64,000 bases of DNA, from NCBI RefSeq assembly GCF_003315415.1, contig NZ_QNSB01000002.1:62001-126000 (forward strand). Direction: 5' to 3'. The position numbers and the translations under genes were made by a program. This stretch comes from Brevibacterium sanguinis (GTDB taxonomy: Bacteria > Actinomycetota > Actinomycetes > Actinomycetales > Brevibacteriaceae). This document shows positions 35,949 through 45,180 of this stretch, one piece after another. Below the pieces are notes generated by a model that was not told where the DNA came from, searched no databases, and saw only the letters and a list, made by a program, of their open reading frames with translations. Position 1 is the stretch's first letter; every line of letters starts with the position of its first letter.

Positions 35949-36977
35949 TTGGCGAACGGCAACGCAACTTTCCGGCATTCGAATGTGTCACTCATCGGCC
36001 TCGCCGAAGAGGAGGCCCCCAATCGAGTGGCATCCCAGGATTTCGACGACCGTCTCGCCGATACCCTCTCCACCCTCAACCTGCCCACCGGTCTGCTCCA
36101 GCGCGTCGCCGGCGTCGAGGCCCGACGCAACTGGGATGAGCCCCATCAGTTCGTCGACGGAGCGATCGCCGCCGGCCGGAAGGCCCTCGCCGCGGCGGAC
36201 GTCTCCCCCGACGCCATCGGCCTCATGGTCAACACCTCCGTCACCCGGGAGCACCTGGAGCCCTCCGTCGCCGTCGGCGTCCACGCGGGCATCGGTCTCG
36301 GCCCCCAGGCGATGAACTTCGACATCGCCAACGCCTGCCTCGGCTTCGTCAACGGCATGACCCTGGCCGCGAGCATGATCGACTCCGGGCAGATCGAGTA
36401 CGCCCTCGTCGTCGCCGGTGAGGATGCCTCCCGCGTGCAGGAGGCGACGCTGAGCCGGCTCACCCGCCCCGGGATCACCCGCGACGAGTACCTCAACGAG
36501 TTCGCCTCCCTGACCCTGGGGTCCGGAGCCGCCGCCGCGGTCCTCGGCCCCACGGACAGGCACCCGGAGGGCCACCGCATCCTCGGCGGCATCACCCGCG
36601 CCGCGACCCAGCACCACGAACTGTGCGTCGGCGACCACAACGGCATGTTCACCGACACCAAGGGCCTGCTCGCCGGGGGGATGGAGCTCGTCGTCGCCGC
36701 GTGGGAGGAAGCCCACGAGGACGGCTGGGACTGGCGCGACATGGACCGCTACGTCATGCACCAGGTCTCCGACGTCCACACGAACTCGATCACGAAAGCG
36801 GCGAAGCTCGATTCCGGCAGGATCCCCGTGACCTACCCCGAGCTGGGCAACGTCGGCCCGGCCTCCCTGCCGATCACCCTGTGCCGCGAGGCCGAGCACC
36901 TTGCACCCGGGGACCGCGTCCTGTGCATGGGCGTGGGATCGGGACTCAACACGGCAATGACCGAGATCGAGTGGTGA
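35949..36977 (+). CDS. oleA: OleA, thiolase-fold acyl-CoA condensing enzyme
   Basis: A 342-residue 3-oxoacyl-ACP synthase III homologue that condenses two long-chain acyl-CoAs to a beta-keto acid, the first step of long-chain olefin synthesis. Catalytic residues: Cys130 in DIANACLGFVNG, His in YVMHQVSDVH, and Asn in NVGPASLP. Start is TTG at 35949, after a GAAGAGGGATGAG binding site. It is followed 10 nt later by oleBC and then oleD, which gives the assignment to the ole pathway rather than to fatty acid initiation. Confidence 0.92.
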   Translation: MANGNATFRHSNVSLIGLAEEEAPNRVASQDFDDRLADTLSTLNLPTGLLQRVAGVEARRNWDEPHQFVDGAIAAGRKALAAADVSPDAIGLMVNTSVTREHLEPSVAVGVHAGIGLGPQAMNFDIANACLGFVNGMTLAASMIDSGQIEYALVVAGEDASRVQEATLSRLTRPGITRDEYLNEFASLTLGSGAAAAVLGPTDRHPEGHRILGGITRAATQHHELCVGDHNGMFTDTKGLLAGGMELVVAAWEEAHEDGWDWRDMDRYVMHQVSDVHTNSITKAAKLDSGRIPVTYPELGNVGPASLPITLCREAEHLAPGDRVLCMGVGSGLNTAMTEIEW

Positions 36978-36987
36978 ACGGAGTTCC

Positions 36988-39864
36988 ATGAGTTTTCCTG
37001 CACGGCCGGCCACGATTCCCCCGACGCTGCCCGAGTGGGACCCCGCATGGTCCCGGATCGTCGAGACCGAGTCGTCCGACGGAACGCATTCCTTCCATGT
37101 CCTCGACACCCTCGCCGCTCTGCGCGCCCAGGGGTGCGAGCCGACGGGAACCATCGTCGCCCTCCACGGCAATCCCACATGGTCCTACCTGTGGCGGCAC
37201 CTCGCCCGCGCCACCGTCGAGGCGGCGGGTCGTCCCGGCCAGAGGATCTGGCGGGTCATCGCCCCCGATCAGCTCGACATGGGCTTCTCGGAGCGGCTCG
37301 AGCACGAGACCCTGCCCAAGCCCCACGGACCCGAGGTGCGGCGCATCTCCCAGCGCATCGACGACCTCGACGCGGTGGTGGGCACCCTCCTCGCCGAGGT
37401 GGACGGCGGCGACCGTGGGTCCGCGGGCGACCACCCGATCGTCACGATCGGCCACGACTGGGGCGGCGTGCTGTCCCTCGGCTGGGCCGCGCGCAGCCGC
37501 GACCTCGTCTCGGCGGCCATCAGCCTCAACACCGCCGTCCACCAGCCCGAGGACGCCCCCATCCCCGCTCCGCTGCGGGCCGCCCTGGCCGGTCCGATGC
37601 TGCCGACCGCGACCGTCCTCACGGACTGGTTCCTGCGGGTGACGCTGCGCCTCGGCGACCTCGCTCCCGAGGTCAGGGACGCGTTCCGGATGCCCTATGA
37701 GACCCGTGAGCTCCGCCATGGGATCGGCGGGTTCGTCGCCGACATCCCCGTCGACGAGAAGCATCCCTCGCACGCGGAGCTGCAGCGCACCGGCGAGGAC
37801 ATCGCCGCCTTCGACCGCCCGGCCCTCCTCGTCTGGGGACCGAAGGACCCGGTGTTCCTCGAGCGCTACCTCCGTGACCTCCGCGGGCGTCTGCCCCAGG
37901 CCGACATCCACCGCTTCGAGCAGGGATCACACCTCGTCAGCGAGGACTTCGACGTCGCCGGAGTCGTCGTCGACTGGCTCACCGCGCAGTTCCCGGTGGC
38001 CGCTCCCGCCTCTCCGACGGAGTCGGCGAGCCGGGAATCCACACAGCCGGGCCAGGCTCCCACCGCCTCGGCGGCGGCCGGCTCGACCGGACCGGGAGCG
38101 GACGCCGACGCGACGACGGCTAACGCTCGCCCGATCACCGCGATCCTCGACGCCCGCCGCGACGACGACGCGGTCGCCTCCGTCGACTGCTCGCGCACAC
38201 CGGTCCAGCAGGTCTCCTGGCGGCGGCTGTGGCATGTGACGACGAGCATCGCGCAGGGGCTGCGCGACCTCGGTGTGCGTCCCGGCGACCGGGTGTCGAT
38301 GCTCGTTCCGCCGGGCAACGACCTCACCGCCGCGCTCTACGCCTGTCTGAAGATCGGCGCCGTCGCCGTCGTCGCCGATGCCGGTCTCGGTCCTCGCGGG
38401 ATGACCCGGGCGGTCACCTCGGCGGATCCGCAGTGGATCATCGGCGAGCTGCCCGGACTCGGGCTCGCCCGCGCCTTCGACTGGCCCGGGCGCCGCATCT
38501 CCGTGCGCCCACTGGGCCCGGTCCGGCGTCGGCTCCTCTCGGTCGAGACCAGCCTGACCGAACTCGCCCGCACCGAGCACCGCGCCGAGCCGCCCACCCC
38601 GGAGCCCGACGCGGACGCCGCGATCCTCTTCACCTCCGGCTCGACCGGTCCCGCCAAGGGGGTGCGCTACACCCATGGCGACATCTCCTCGCTGGCCGCG
38701 GTCCTGACCAGGGTCTTCAATGTCACCGAGGGGACCGGTCTGGTCGCCGGGTTCCCGCCGTTCGCCCTGTTGGGACCGGCCATCGGCGCCACCTCGGTGA
38801 CCCCGGACATGTCGGTGACGAAACCGCGGACCCTCACCGCGACCGCCATCGCCGATGCCATCATCGCCGGGGAGGCGACGATGGTCTTCGCCTCCCCCGC
38901 CGCGTACCGGAACGTCGCGGCCACCGCCTCGGCGCTGAGTGCCGAGCAGCGGGCCGCGTGTGCCGGGGTCGAGCTCGTGCTCTCCGCGGGAGCGCCCGTG
39001 CCCCTCGACCTCATGGACGCGATCGCCGGGGTGTTCCCCCACGCCGAGATCCACTCACCGTACGGGATGACCGAAGGACTCCTGCTCACCGACATCGACC
39101 GTGAGGGGGTCCGGGCCGCCGCCTCGGCGACCGTTCGGGACGCGACGACGGCCGGCACCACCCCGGACCGGTCGACAGGGCCCGGCATCGCCGACCCGAC
39201 ATCGGCGCCCGCCCGCCGGGACCTCGGCGTCTGCGTCGGCCGCCCCATCGACGGAGTCGAGCTCGCCCTCGCCCCGATCGACGCGTCCGGCACCCCCACC
39301 GAGACCCTCGTTCGAGGCGCCGAGGCGCAGGGCCGCCTCGGCGAGCTCGTCGTCAGCGCCGCCCACATCAAGACCGGGTACGACCGGCTCTGGCGGACGA
39401 CCGCGCAGTCCGCACGGGACGATCTCGACGGCCGCACCTGGCATCGGACGAACGACATCGGCCACATCGACAGCGCGGGCCGCGTGTGGCTCGAGGGCCG
39501 CCTCCAGCATGTCGTGACGACTCCGCGCGGACCCGTCGGTCCCGGCGCCCTCGAGGCGCTCATCGACGAGGACGCCCAGGTCACCCGCAGCGCCGTGGTC
39601 GGTGTCGGCCCCACCGGGACGCAGGCGCTCGTGGCGGTGCTCGACGCCGAGGGCACCGAGCTCTCGCCGGGACTCGCCCCGCTCGACCTCAGTGCGCGGC
39701 TGCGCGCGCGGGTGGCCGAGGTCGACGGGCACGACCTCAGCGCCGTCCTCGTCGCCCCGAGCTTCCCGACCGACATCCGCCACAACTCGAAGATCGACCG
39801 CTCGCGCCTCGCCGCCTGGGCCGACCACGTCCTCTCGGGCGGGTCGGTGCGCCGGCACCCGTGA
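36988..39864 (+). CDS. oleBC: OleBC fusion: alpha/beta-hydrolase plus AMP-dependent ligase
   Basis: A 958-residue fused protein. The N-terminal part (about 1-330) is an alpha/beta-hydrolase with GNPTWSYLWRH and the nucleophile Asp157 in TIGHDWGG; OleB removes CO2 from a beta-lactone to give the alkene. A disordered Ala/Ser/Thr-rich linker (about 335-375) leads to the C-terminal adenylate-forming domain (about 380-958) with the P-loop LFTSGSTGPAKG, which as OleC makes the beta-lactone with ATP. Such fusions occur in actinobacteria. CGGAG precedes the ATG. The GTGAGCC end is followed by a hairpin before oleD. Confidence 0.92.
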   Translation: MSFPARPATIPPTLPEWDPAWSRIVETESSDGTHSFHVLDTLAALRAQGCEPTGTIVALHGNPTWSYLWRHLARATVEAAGRPGQRIWRVIAPDQLDMGFSERLEHETLPKPHGPEVRRISQRIDDLDAVVGTLLAEVDGGDRGSAGDHPIVTIGHDWGGVLSLGWAARSRDLVSAAISLNTAVHQPEDAPIPAPLRAALAGPMLPTATVLTDWFLRVTLRLGDLAPEVRDAFRMPYETRELRHGIGGFVADIPVDEKHPSHAELQRTGEDIAAFDRPALLVWGPKDPVFLERYLRDLRGRLPQADIHRFEQGSHLVSEDFDVAGVVVDWLTAQFPVAAPASPTESASRESTQPGQAPTASAAAGSTGPGADADATTANARPITAILDARRDDDAVASVDCSRTPVQQVSWRRLWHVTTSIAQGLRDLGVRPGDRVSMLVPPGNDLTAALYACLKIGAVAVVADAGLGPRGMTRAVTSADPQWIIGELPGLGLARAFDWPGRRISVRPLGPVRRRLLSVETSLTELARTEHRAEPPTPEPDADAAILFTSGSTGPAKGVRYTHGDISSLAAVLTRVFNVTEGTGLVAGFPPFALLGPAIGATSVTPDMSVTKPRTLTATAIADAIIAGEATMVFASPAAYRNVAATASALSAEQRAACAGVELVLSAGAPVPLDLMDAIAGVFPHAEIHSPYGMTEGLLLTDIDREGVRAAASATVRDATTAGTTPDRSTGPGIADPTSAPARRDLGVCVGRPIDGVELALAPIDASGTPTETLVRGAEAQGRLGELVVSAAHIKTGYDRLWRTTAQSARDDLDGRTWHRTNDIGHIDSAGRVWLEGRLQHVVTTPRGPVGPGALEALIDEDAQVTRSAVVGVGPTGTQALVAVLDAEGTELSPGLAPLDLSARLRARVAEVDGHDLSAVLVAPSFPTDIRHNSKIDRSRLAAWADHVLSGGSVRRHP

Positions 39865-39867
39865 GCC

Positions 39868-39910
39868 GGGAGGCAGGGCTGACCGGCCTCGCTCGGCCGG
39901 CACGCCTCCC
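39868..39910 (+). terminator. Hairpin between oleBC and oleD
   Basis: GGGAGGC (39868-39874) pairs with GCCTCCC (39904-39910) and CCGGCC (39883-39888) with GGCCGG (39895-39900) around a 6-nt loop. It lies 28 nt before oleD, where it could lower oleD expression or stabilise the upstream message. Confidence 0.5.
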
Positions 39911-39937
39911 CCGCCCAACCGAGCCATAGGAGTTCGC

Positions 39938-40933
39938 ATGAAGATCACCGTCACCGGGGCCTCCGGCCTGCTCGGCTCGTCCGTCGCGCGGACGCTCGTC
40001 GCCCAGGGCCACTCGGTCACGACCCTCCAGCGCCGCCCCTCGGGAGTCGACGGCGCCCGGGACGTCCTCGGCACCGTGACGGACCCGGCTGCCGTCGCCG
40101 AGGCGGTCAACGGGGCCGAGGCCGTCGTCCATCTCGCGGCGAAGGTGTCACTGACCGGTGACCCCGACGAGTTCGAGGAGGTCAACGTCGGCGGCACCCG
40201 CACCCTCGTCTACGGCGCGCAGGCGGCCGGAGTCTCCCGACTCGTCCATATCTCCTCACCCTCGGTCGCGCACACGGGTGAGTCGATCGTCGGCGAGGGC
40301 GCCAGGCCGGCCAGCCCGGACCTGGCGCGCGGCGAGTACGCCCGGACCAAGGCCGCCGGCGAGATCATCGCCCTCGGCGCCGATTCCGAGAGGTTCCGCG
40401 TCCTCGTCCTCAGGCCGCACCTGATGTGGGGTCCGGGGGACGTTCAGCTCACCGAGCGCATCGTCGAGCGCGCCCGCTCCGGACGGATGCCCGTGCTCGG
40501 GGCCGGCACGGCGCTCGTCGACACCCTCTTCGTCGACAACGCCGTCGAGGCGATCGTCGCCGCCCTCGACGCCGTGGACACCGTCCATGGCGAGGCGCTC
40601 GTCGTCACCAACGGCCAGCCCCGACCGATCGGCGAGCTGATGTCGCGCATCGCGATCGCCGGGGGCGCTCGGGAGCCGAGGCTGCGCATCCCCGTCCGCG
40701 CCGCGCTCGCCGCCGGGTCGGTCGTCGAACGCGTGTGGGAGCTCGGGGAGCACGACGACGAGCCACCGCTGACGAGGTTCCTCGCCGAGCAGCTCTCGAC
40801 CGCGCACTGGTTCGACCAGCGCCGCACCCAGGAGGTCCTGGGGTGGCGGCCCCGGGTGACCATCGAGGAGGGGCTCGAGCTCCTCGCCGCGCACTACGCG
40901 CAGGAACCGGGCCTCGGGGTCGCCCCGCAGTAG
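39938..40933 (+). CDS. oleD: OleD, NAD(P)-dependent beta-keto acid reductase
   Basis: A 331-residue extended SDR that reduces the beta-keto acid from OleA to the beta-hydroxy acid used by OleC. Seen: TVTGASGLLGSSVA, AAKVSLTG, the active-site HISSPSVAH and YARTKAAGE, and LRPHLMWGPGD. AGGAG lies 6 nt before the ATG. It completes the ole set, so the cell should make head-to-head C23-C33 type alkenes. Confidence 0.92.
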   Translation: MKITVTGASGLLGSSVARTLVAQGHSVTTLQRRPSGVDGARDVLGTVTDPAAVAEAVNGAEAVVHLAAKVSLTGDPDEFEEVNVGGTRTLVYGAQAAGVSRLVHISSPSVAHTGESIVGEGARPASPDLARGEYARTKAAGEIIALGADSERFRVLVLRPHLMWGPGDVQLTERIVERARSGRMPVLGAGTALVDTLFVDNAVEAIVAALDAVDTVHGEALVVTNGQPRPIGELMSRIAIAGGAREPRLRIPVRAALAAGSVVERVWELGEHDDEPPLTRFLAEQLSTAHWFDQRRTQEVLGWRPRVTIEEGLELLAAHYAQEPGLGVAPQ

Positions 40934-40952
40934 CCGCGACGATGCGGCTGCC

Positions 40953-41053
40953 GCGCACTGCCACGGTCGCCGAGGCGCGGGGTCGTTGCGCACTGCCACG
41001 GTCGCCGAGGCGCGGGGTCGTTGCGCACTCCCACGGTCGCCGAGGCGCGGGTC
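40953..41053. repeat. Three near-perfect 35-bp tandem repeats
   Basis: Units begin GCGCACTGCC at 40953 and 40988, and GCGCACTCCC at 41023; the last is cut short after the GCGCGGG. The first two copies are identical, so the array is young or kept alike. It lies in the 230-nt gap between oleD and the convergent amidohydrolase gene, which holds no gene. Confidence 0.85.
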
Positions 41054-41163
41054 AAGAGTTCGGTCGATCTGCTCATCGTGGAAACATCGCTGAGTCCTCA
41101 CACCCTTTGAGTGAGCGCGCCGTGCCGCTTCCTCAACTCACAGGTTCAGAGAACAACTGGTGC

Positions 41164-42801
41164 TCAGACCGTTCGCTCGCCCGCGACGAAGCACGCGGTG
41201 ATCTCCACGTCGGCGAGTGCTTCGGCATCGAGCTGCAGGGGGTCGACGGCGAAGACCGTGAAGTCGGCATGCTTGCCCACAGTGACCGTACCCGCGGAAT
41301 CGAACAGGTTCGCCGCGATCGCCGCATGCGACGTGTACCCTTCGAACACCTGCTCGACCGTCAGCGCCTGCTCGGGCTGGACCGGAGCGACCTCGGGCCT
41401 GCGCACCGGGCGGCGCAGGATCGAATCCGCCATCATCTCGCGAGGATCCCAGGGAGTGATCGGCCAGTCCGAACCGAGCGCGAGGATCGCACCGCTGTCG
41501 CGCAGATCCCGGCACCGCCAGCCTCGCCCTGCCCGTTCGGCGCCGAGGCGCTGCGACCAGTTGTCACTCCTGTCCGCCTTGGTGTGATGGGTTCCGTGGA
41601 TGGGCTGCATGCTCGCGGCGACGCCCAGCGCGGAGAACCGTGACACGGTCTCGTCGGGAATCGTCTCGATGTGCTCGATCCGGTGGGCGGATCGGTCCCG
41701 CAGGTCGCCCAGGGCCTCCACCGCGTCGAGAACGAACTGGACTCCGCGATCGCCGATCGCGTGAGTGGCGGTGGAGACTCCGCGTTCGGCGAAGAACGCA
41801 AGCGCGCGACGATAGTCCTCGGTGTCCGTCCAGATCGACTTCGTCCCCTGGCCGAAGACATCCGGATGCTCCAGCCATGCAGAGCCGTTGTCGACGGTTC
41901 CGTCGATCATGAACTTCACCCCGTCGACCGTCCAGCGGCGTCCGCCGGTCCCCTGCAGAGCGGCCACTGCCTCCCAATCCGCTGGGGTGGTGCCCGGGAA
42001 GATCAGCGGAGAGAACCGCAGCCTGACGGGCAGGTCGTGATTCTCCTCGATCCATTCGACCACCTCGGCGGCGGGCGGGTTGAAGTCCAGGACGTGAGTG
42101 GAGGTGATGCCCGTGGCAGCCATCCGACGGAGCACGTCGAGGAGCCTGGCGCCGAGTTCGGCGGTCGACTCCTCGGGACAGTGGTCGAGGACGAGGTCCA
42201 TGGCGCTGAACTCGAGGAGGTAGCCGGTGGGAGCGCCGGAGTCGTCGACTCCGACCGCGGATTCGTCGCGGAAGGTTTCGGTTCCGGAGATCCCGGCGAT
42301 GCGGATCCCCGCGGAATTGGTCACGGCCGAATGACCGTCGCGCATGCGCAGGAACATCGGCCGACCCCGGGTCGCCTCGTCGAATATCCGGCCGTCGAAC
42401 TCGGACGTGAAGATGTTGGGATCGAGGCCCCATCCTCTCACCCACGCCTCGTCGGGGTTCACGACGATATGAGCGGCGAGCGCCTCTCTCACCTGGTCGA
42501 GGCTCAGATCGGTGAGATCGAGGCCGCGTGTCCAGATGGTGCCCATGACGACGTGGGTGTGCGCGTCGGTGAGTCCCGGTGTGAGCGTGCCGTCGAAGGT
42601 CAGGGTCACCGTGGACTCGCCACGGTACGGTTCGACCTCGGCAGGGGTGCCGACTGCCGCGATCCGGCCATCGCGCACAGCGACGCACGACGCAGCGGGA
42701 TTCTCGGGATCGAAGGTGTGGACGGCTGCGGCCGAGATGATCAGCTCGGCAGGCTTCACATCGCCCCGCGCGGAGAGGGTGGTGGAGGATTCGATGGTCA
42801 T
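41164..42801 (-). CDS. YtcJ-like amidohydrolase
   Basis: A 545-residue zinc-dependent TIM-barrel amidohydrolase of the YtcJ group. Seen: an N-terminal beta domain, LTPGLTDAHTHVVMG with the metal-binding HTH, TSTHVLDFN, VDGVKFMIDGTVDN, THAIGDRGV, RIEHIETI and ILALGSDWPITPWDP. The substrate is an unknown amide or imine. The gene sits next to an MFS gene on the same strand (32 nt) and near a LacI gene, so it looks like a small catabolic unit. Confidence 0.88.
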   Translation of the reverse strand: MTIESSTTLSARGDVKPAELIISAAAVHTFDPENPAASCVAVRDGRIAAVGTPAEVEPYRGESTVTLTFDGTLTPGLTDAHTHVVMGTIWTRGLDLTDLSLDQVREALAAHIVVNPDEAWVRGWGLDPNIFTSEFDGRIFDEATRGRPMFLRMRDGHSAVTNSAGIRIAGISGTETFRDESAVGVDDSGAPTGYLLEFSAMDLVLDHCPEESTAELGARLLDVLRRMAATGITSTHVLDFNPPAAEVVEWIEENHDLPVRLRFSPLIFPGTTPADWEAVAALQGTGGRRWTVDGVKFMIDGTVDNGSAWLEHPDVFGQGTKSIWTDTEDYRRALAFFAERGVSTATHAIGDRGVQFVLDAVEALGDLRDRSAHRIEHIETIPDETVSRFSALGVAASMQPIHGTHHTKADRSDNWSQRLGAERAGRGWRCRDLRDSGAILALGSDWPITPWDPREMMADSILRRPVRRPEVAPVQPEQALTVEQVFEGYTSHAAIAANLFDSAGTVTVGKHADFTVFAVDPLQLDAEALADVEITACFVAGERTV

Positions 42802-42833
42802 GGTTCCTGCTTTCTCTGTCGGTGATCTGCGGG

Positions 42834-44048
42834 TCAGATGGTCTCAGGGTGGCGTGCGGTGGCGGAGAGTCCGTCCGCTTCGGCTCGAACACGTGCCTCT
42901 TCACGGTGAGAGACCATCGCGATGACCGCTCCGGCGACGGCGGCCACCGCGCAGTCGAGTACGGCGTAGGACGCGAAGGACATCTGCGGCTGGAGCGCAC
43001 CGGCGATCATGGGCCCACAGGCGATCCCGATGACGTAGAAGCTGTTGACGAAAACCCCGGTGCGTCCCGAGATGTCCATGTTCGCCGCCAGTCCGAGGAC
43101 GAGGACGACAACAGTGAGATAGACGACTCCCCAGATGACCAGGCTGACGACGTACAGCGCCGGGTTCTCGGCCGTGACAAGGAGGAACTTCGAGACGGTG
43201 CTGATGATGACGATGAGGACGATAGCCGTCGTCCGGCCCAGCTTCCTCAGGACGAAGGGCGCGATGATCGTGCCGAGCAGGCCTCCGAGGACTTTGTACG
43301 CGAGCACCGAGGTCGACACATCCGGTGACAGTCCGGCGTGGACTCCGAAGACCGCCGAGGTGAGCGAGTAGACCATGTCCTCCGTGAGTGACCACAGACC
43401 GAATGCTGCGGCGAGGACCACTCCGATGGGGCGTATCCGTGCGGCGTTCGCCGCCGGGAGGGACGAAGAGGTGATGAGTTCCTTCGGAGCGTTGGGCAGG
43501 CCGCGCACGAGGACCGCTCCGACCAGTCCGAGGAACGTGAGGACGACGAAGACCTGACGCAGGTCGTTGAAGAAGATGGGGGCGAGGAGGAACAGTGCCG
43601 AGACGGCCACCCGGTTGATCAGCGCGACGACCGTGGTGCTGCGATCCGGGTTCAGGGTCGACGAGACTGCGGCGACGCTCGCCGCACCCATGATCCCGCA
43701 ACCCAGGCCCGCGACGATGAGGCCGGCTGGGACGACTGCCGGCGAGTAGAAGAGCGCCGCGAGCCCGAATCCGAGGACCATGAATCCGGTCCCGATTCCG
43801 GCGAGCACGGGTCGGGAGCGGCGCGCGACGAACAAGTTCGCGATCCACATGGACACGACGGACGCCAACGAGAGCCCGGTGGCGATGAGCCCCGCCGTGC
43901 CCAGGGAGAATCCGAGATCGTTCGTCAGCCCTGAGATGAAAACGGGGACGAAGTTCGCCGCGATGAGAGAGATGACGCCGCTGCCAATGAATCCGCCGAT
44001 GACCGTCGGCGTCAGGGCGGCCCTACGGGTAGAGATGGTTGTCGACAT
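42834..44048 (-). CDS. MFS transporter, catabolic unit
   Basis: A 404-residue major facilitator with 12 hydrophobic helices and no large loop; several helices read MGAASVAAVSS and GPMIAGALQP. It would import the substrate of the amidohydrolase next to it. The ATG at 44048 has CAGGAG 6 nt upstream; a longer frame beginning 15 codons earlier has no support. The promoter area between this gene and the divergent LacI gene contains an operator-like palindrome. Confidence 0.87.
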   Translation of the reverse strand: MSTTISTRRAALTPTVIGGFIGSGVISLIAANFVPVFISGLTNDLGFSLGTAGLIATGLSLASVVSMWIANLFVARRSRPVLAGIGTGFMVLGFGLAALFYSPAVVPAGLIVAGLGCGIMGAASVAAVSSTLNPDRSTTVVALINRVAVSALFLLAPIFFNDLRQVFVVLTFLGLVGAVLVRGLPNAPKELITSSSLPAANAARIRPIGVVLAAAFGLWSLTEDMVYSLTSAVFGVHAGLSPDVSTSVLAYKVLGGLLGTIIAPFVLRKLGRTTAIVLIVIISTVSKFLLVTAENPALYVVSLVIWGVVYLTVVVLVLGLAANMDISGRTGVFVNSFYVIGIACGPMIAGALQPQMSFASYAVLDCAVAAVAGAVIAMVSHREEARVRAEADGLSATARHPETI

Positions 44049-44069
44049 TGACACTCCTGCCTGATCTGA

Positions 44070-44087
44070 TGCTAGAACGTTCCAGCA
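44070..44087. promoter_or_regulatory. LacI-family operator
   Basis: TGCTAGAAC-GTTCCAGCA is an 18-bp palindrome with a central CG and one mismatched pair, the form usual for LacI-family sites. It lies 21 nt before the MFS ATG and 73 nt before the LacI gene start, between the divergent pair. Confidence 0.7.
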
Positions 44088-44148
44088 GTTCACTATTGTG
44101 AGCCAGGGCTCGTCTCGCCGTCAAGGCCCTGGACTCCATCCACGGACC

Positions 44149-44154
44149 TAGACT
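44149..44154 (+). promoter_or_regulatory. -10 box for a leaderless lacI-type transcript
   Basis: TAGACT ends 6 nt before the ATG at 44161, with no ribosome binding site in between. Confidence 0.55.
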
Positions 44155-44160
44155 GGGACC

Positions 44161-45180
44161 ATGAGCAGTCGCCGAGTGACCATTGTGGACATCGCCAGAG
44201 AGCTCGGCATCTCCAAGTCATTGGTCTCCAACGCGCTGCACGACCGCGGTCGAGTGTCGCCGGCGACCCGCGAGCTGGTGCGCCAGACGGCTCAGAGGTT
44301 GGGCTATGTGTCGAACCGAGCCGCCCAGCAGCTGCGCTCCGCCCGTTACGGGACTGTGGGGCTGACCATCCCTTCGGGGGTGCGCGCACTGTCGTTCTAC
44401 ATGCAGACCACTTTGGGCGTGAGCGACGCGTGCTCCGAGATCGGCAGCGATCTCATGCTCTACACCCATGTCGATGAGCGGTCGCGCGTGTCGCTCAACG
44501 TCCCCATCGACGGAGCGATCGTGTGCGATCCACAGCCCGACGACCACCGCATCCACCAGTTCACCGAGGCGCGGATCCCGCTGGTGACGATCGGAGACCC
44601 CTCCGACGCTCAGCGGGAACGGGTCGCCGCATCGGTGAGCATCGACTTCTCCGCGGTCGTCGCCGAGGTGTTCCGTCGACTCGACGATTCCTCCGAGAGC
44701 ACCCATCCGGTACTCGTCGTCGTCGATCTGCCCACGATGCCGGTGTGGCTGCAGGAGGTGGAGCAGGCTTTCGCACGGGAATGCCGAGAGCGCGGAATCC
44801 CGGAGCGCGAAGTGAGACTGCCGCTGCAGGCCGACGACGGCTTCAGTTCACCGGCGTCGCCGAGGCGCATCGAGACATCCGCCCTGCGAGCCCTTGTCGC
44901 GGACCTCGGCGAGGATACCCAGTCGTCGTGGATCGTCGCCTATCAGGGGCTCGCATCCACTCTCCTGAGTCTCGCGACCGAGACGGCGAGCGGTCAACCG
45001 CCTCGGATCGTCGCCGTTCCCGGAGATCCGATGAGCGACGCCCTCGACTCCCGGATCCTCAGCGTGGACTTCCGGGCGCACGATTACGGTGCGACGGCGG
45101 TGCGCCTGCTCCACAAGGCGCTGGCGGGTGACGATGAGATCAGGAACGAGGTCCACCGCACCTCGTTCTACCGCGCCTGA
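44161..45180 (+). CDS. LacI family transcriptional regulator
   Basis: A 339-residue regulator. The N-terminal helix-turn-helix reads VTIVDIARELGISKSLVSNAL and runs into a hinge (AAQQLRSARYGTVGL); residues 60-335 are the periplasmic-binding-like effector domain. It probably represses the MFS and amidohydrolase genes divergent from it via the palindrome at 44070. It ends 13 nt into the convergent ferredoxin gene. A perfect palindrome GCAGGAGTACTCCTGC (45190-45205) directly after the stop may terminate it. Confidence 0.9.
   Translation: MSSRRVTIVDIARELGISKSLVSNALHDRGRVSPATRELVRQTAQRLGYVSNRAAQQLRSARYGTVGLTIPSGVRALSFYMQTTLGVSDACSEIGSDLMLYTHVDERSRVSLNVPIDGAIVCDPQPDDHRIHQFTEARIPLVTIGDPSDAQRERVAASVSIDFSAVVAEVFRRLDDSSESTHPVLVVVDLPTMPVWLQEVEQAFARECRERGIPEREVRLPLQADDGFSSPASPRRIETSALRALVADLGEDTQSSWIVAYQGLASTLLSLATETASGQPPRIVAVPGDPMSDALDSRILSVDFRAHDYGATAVRLLHKALAGDDEIRNEVHRTSFYRA

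Noticed and set aside
40953..41053. CRISPR array
   Set aside because: Units abut each other without unique spacers and there are no cas genes.
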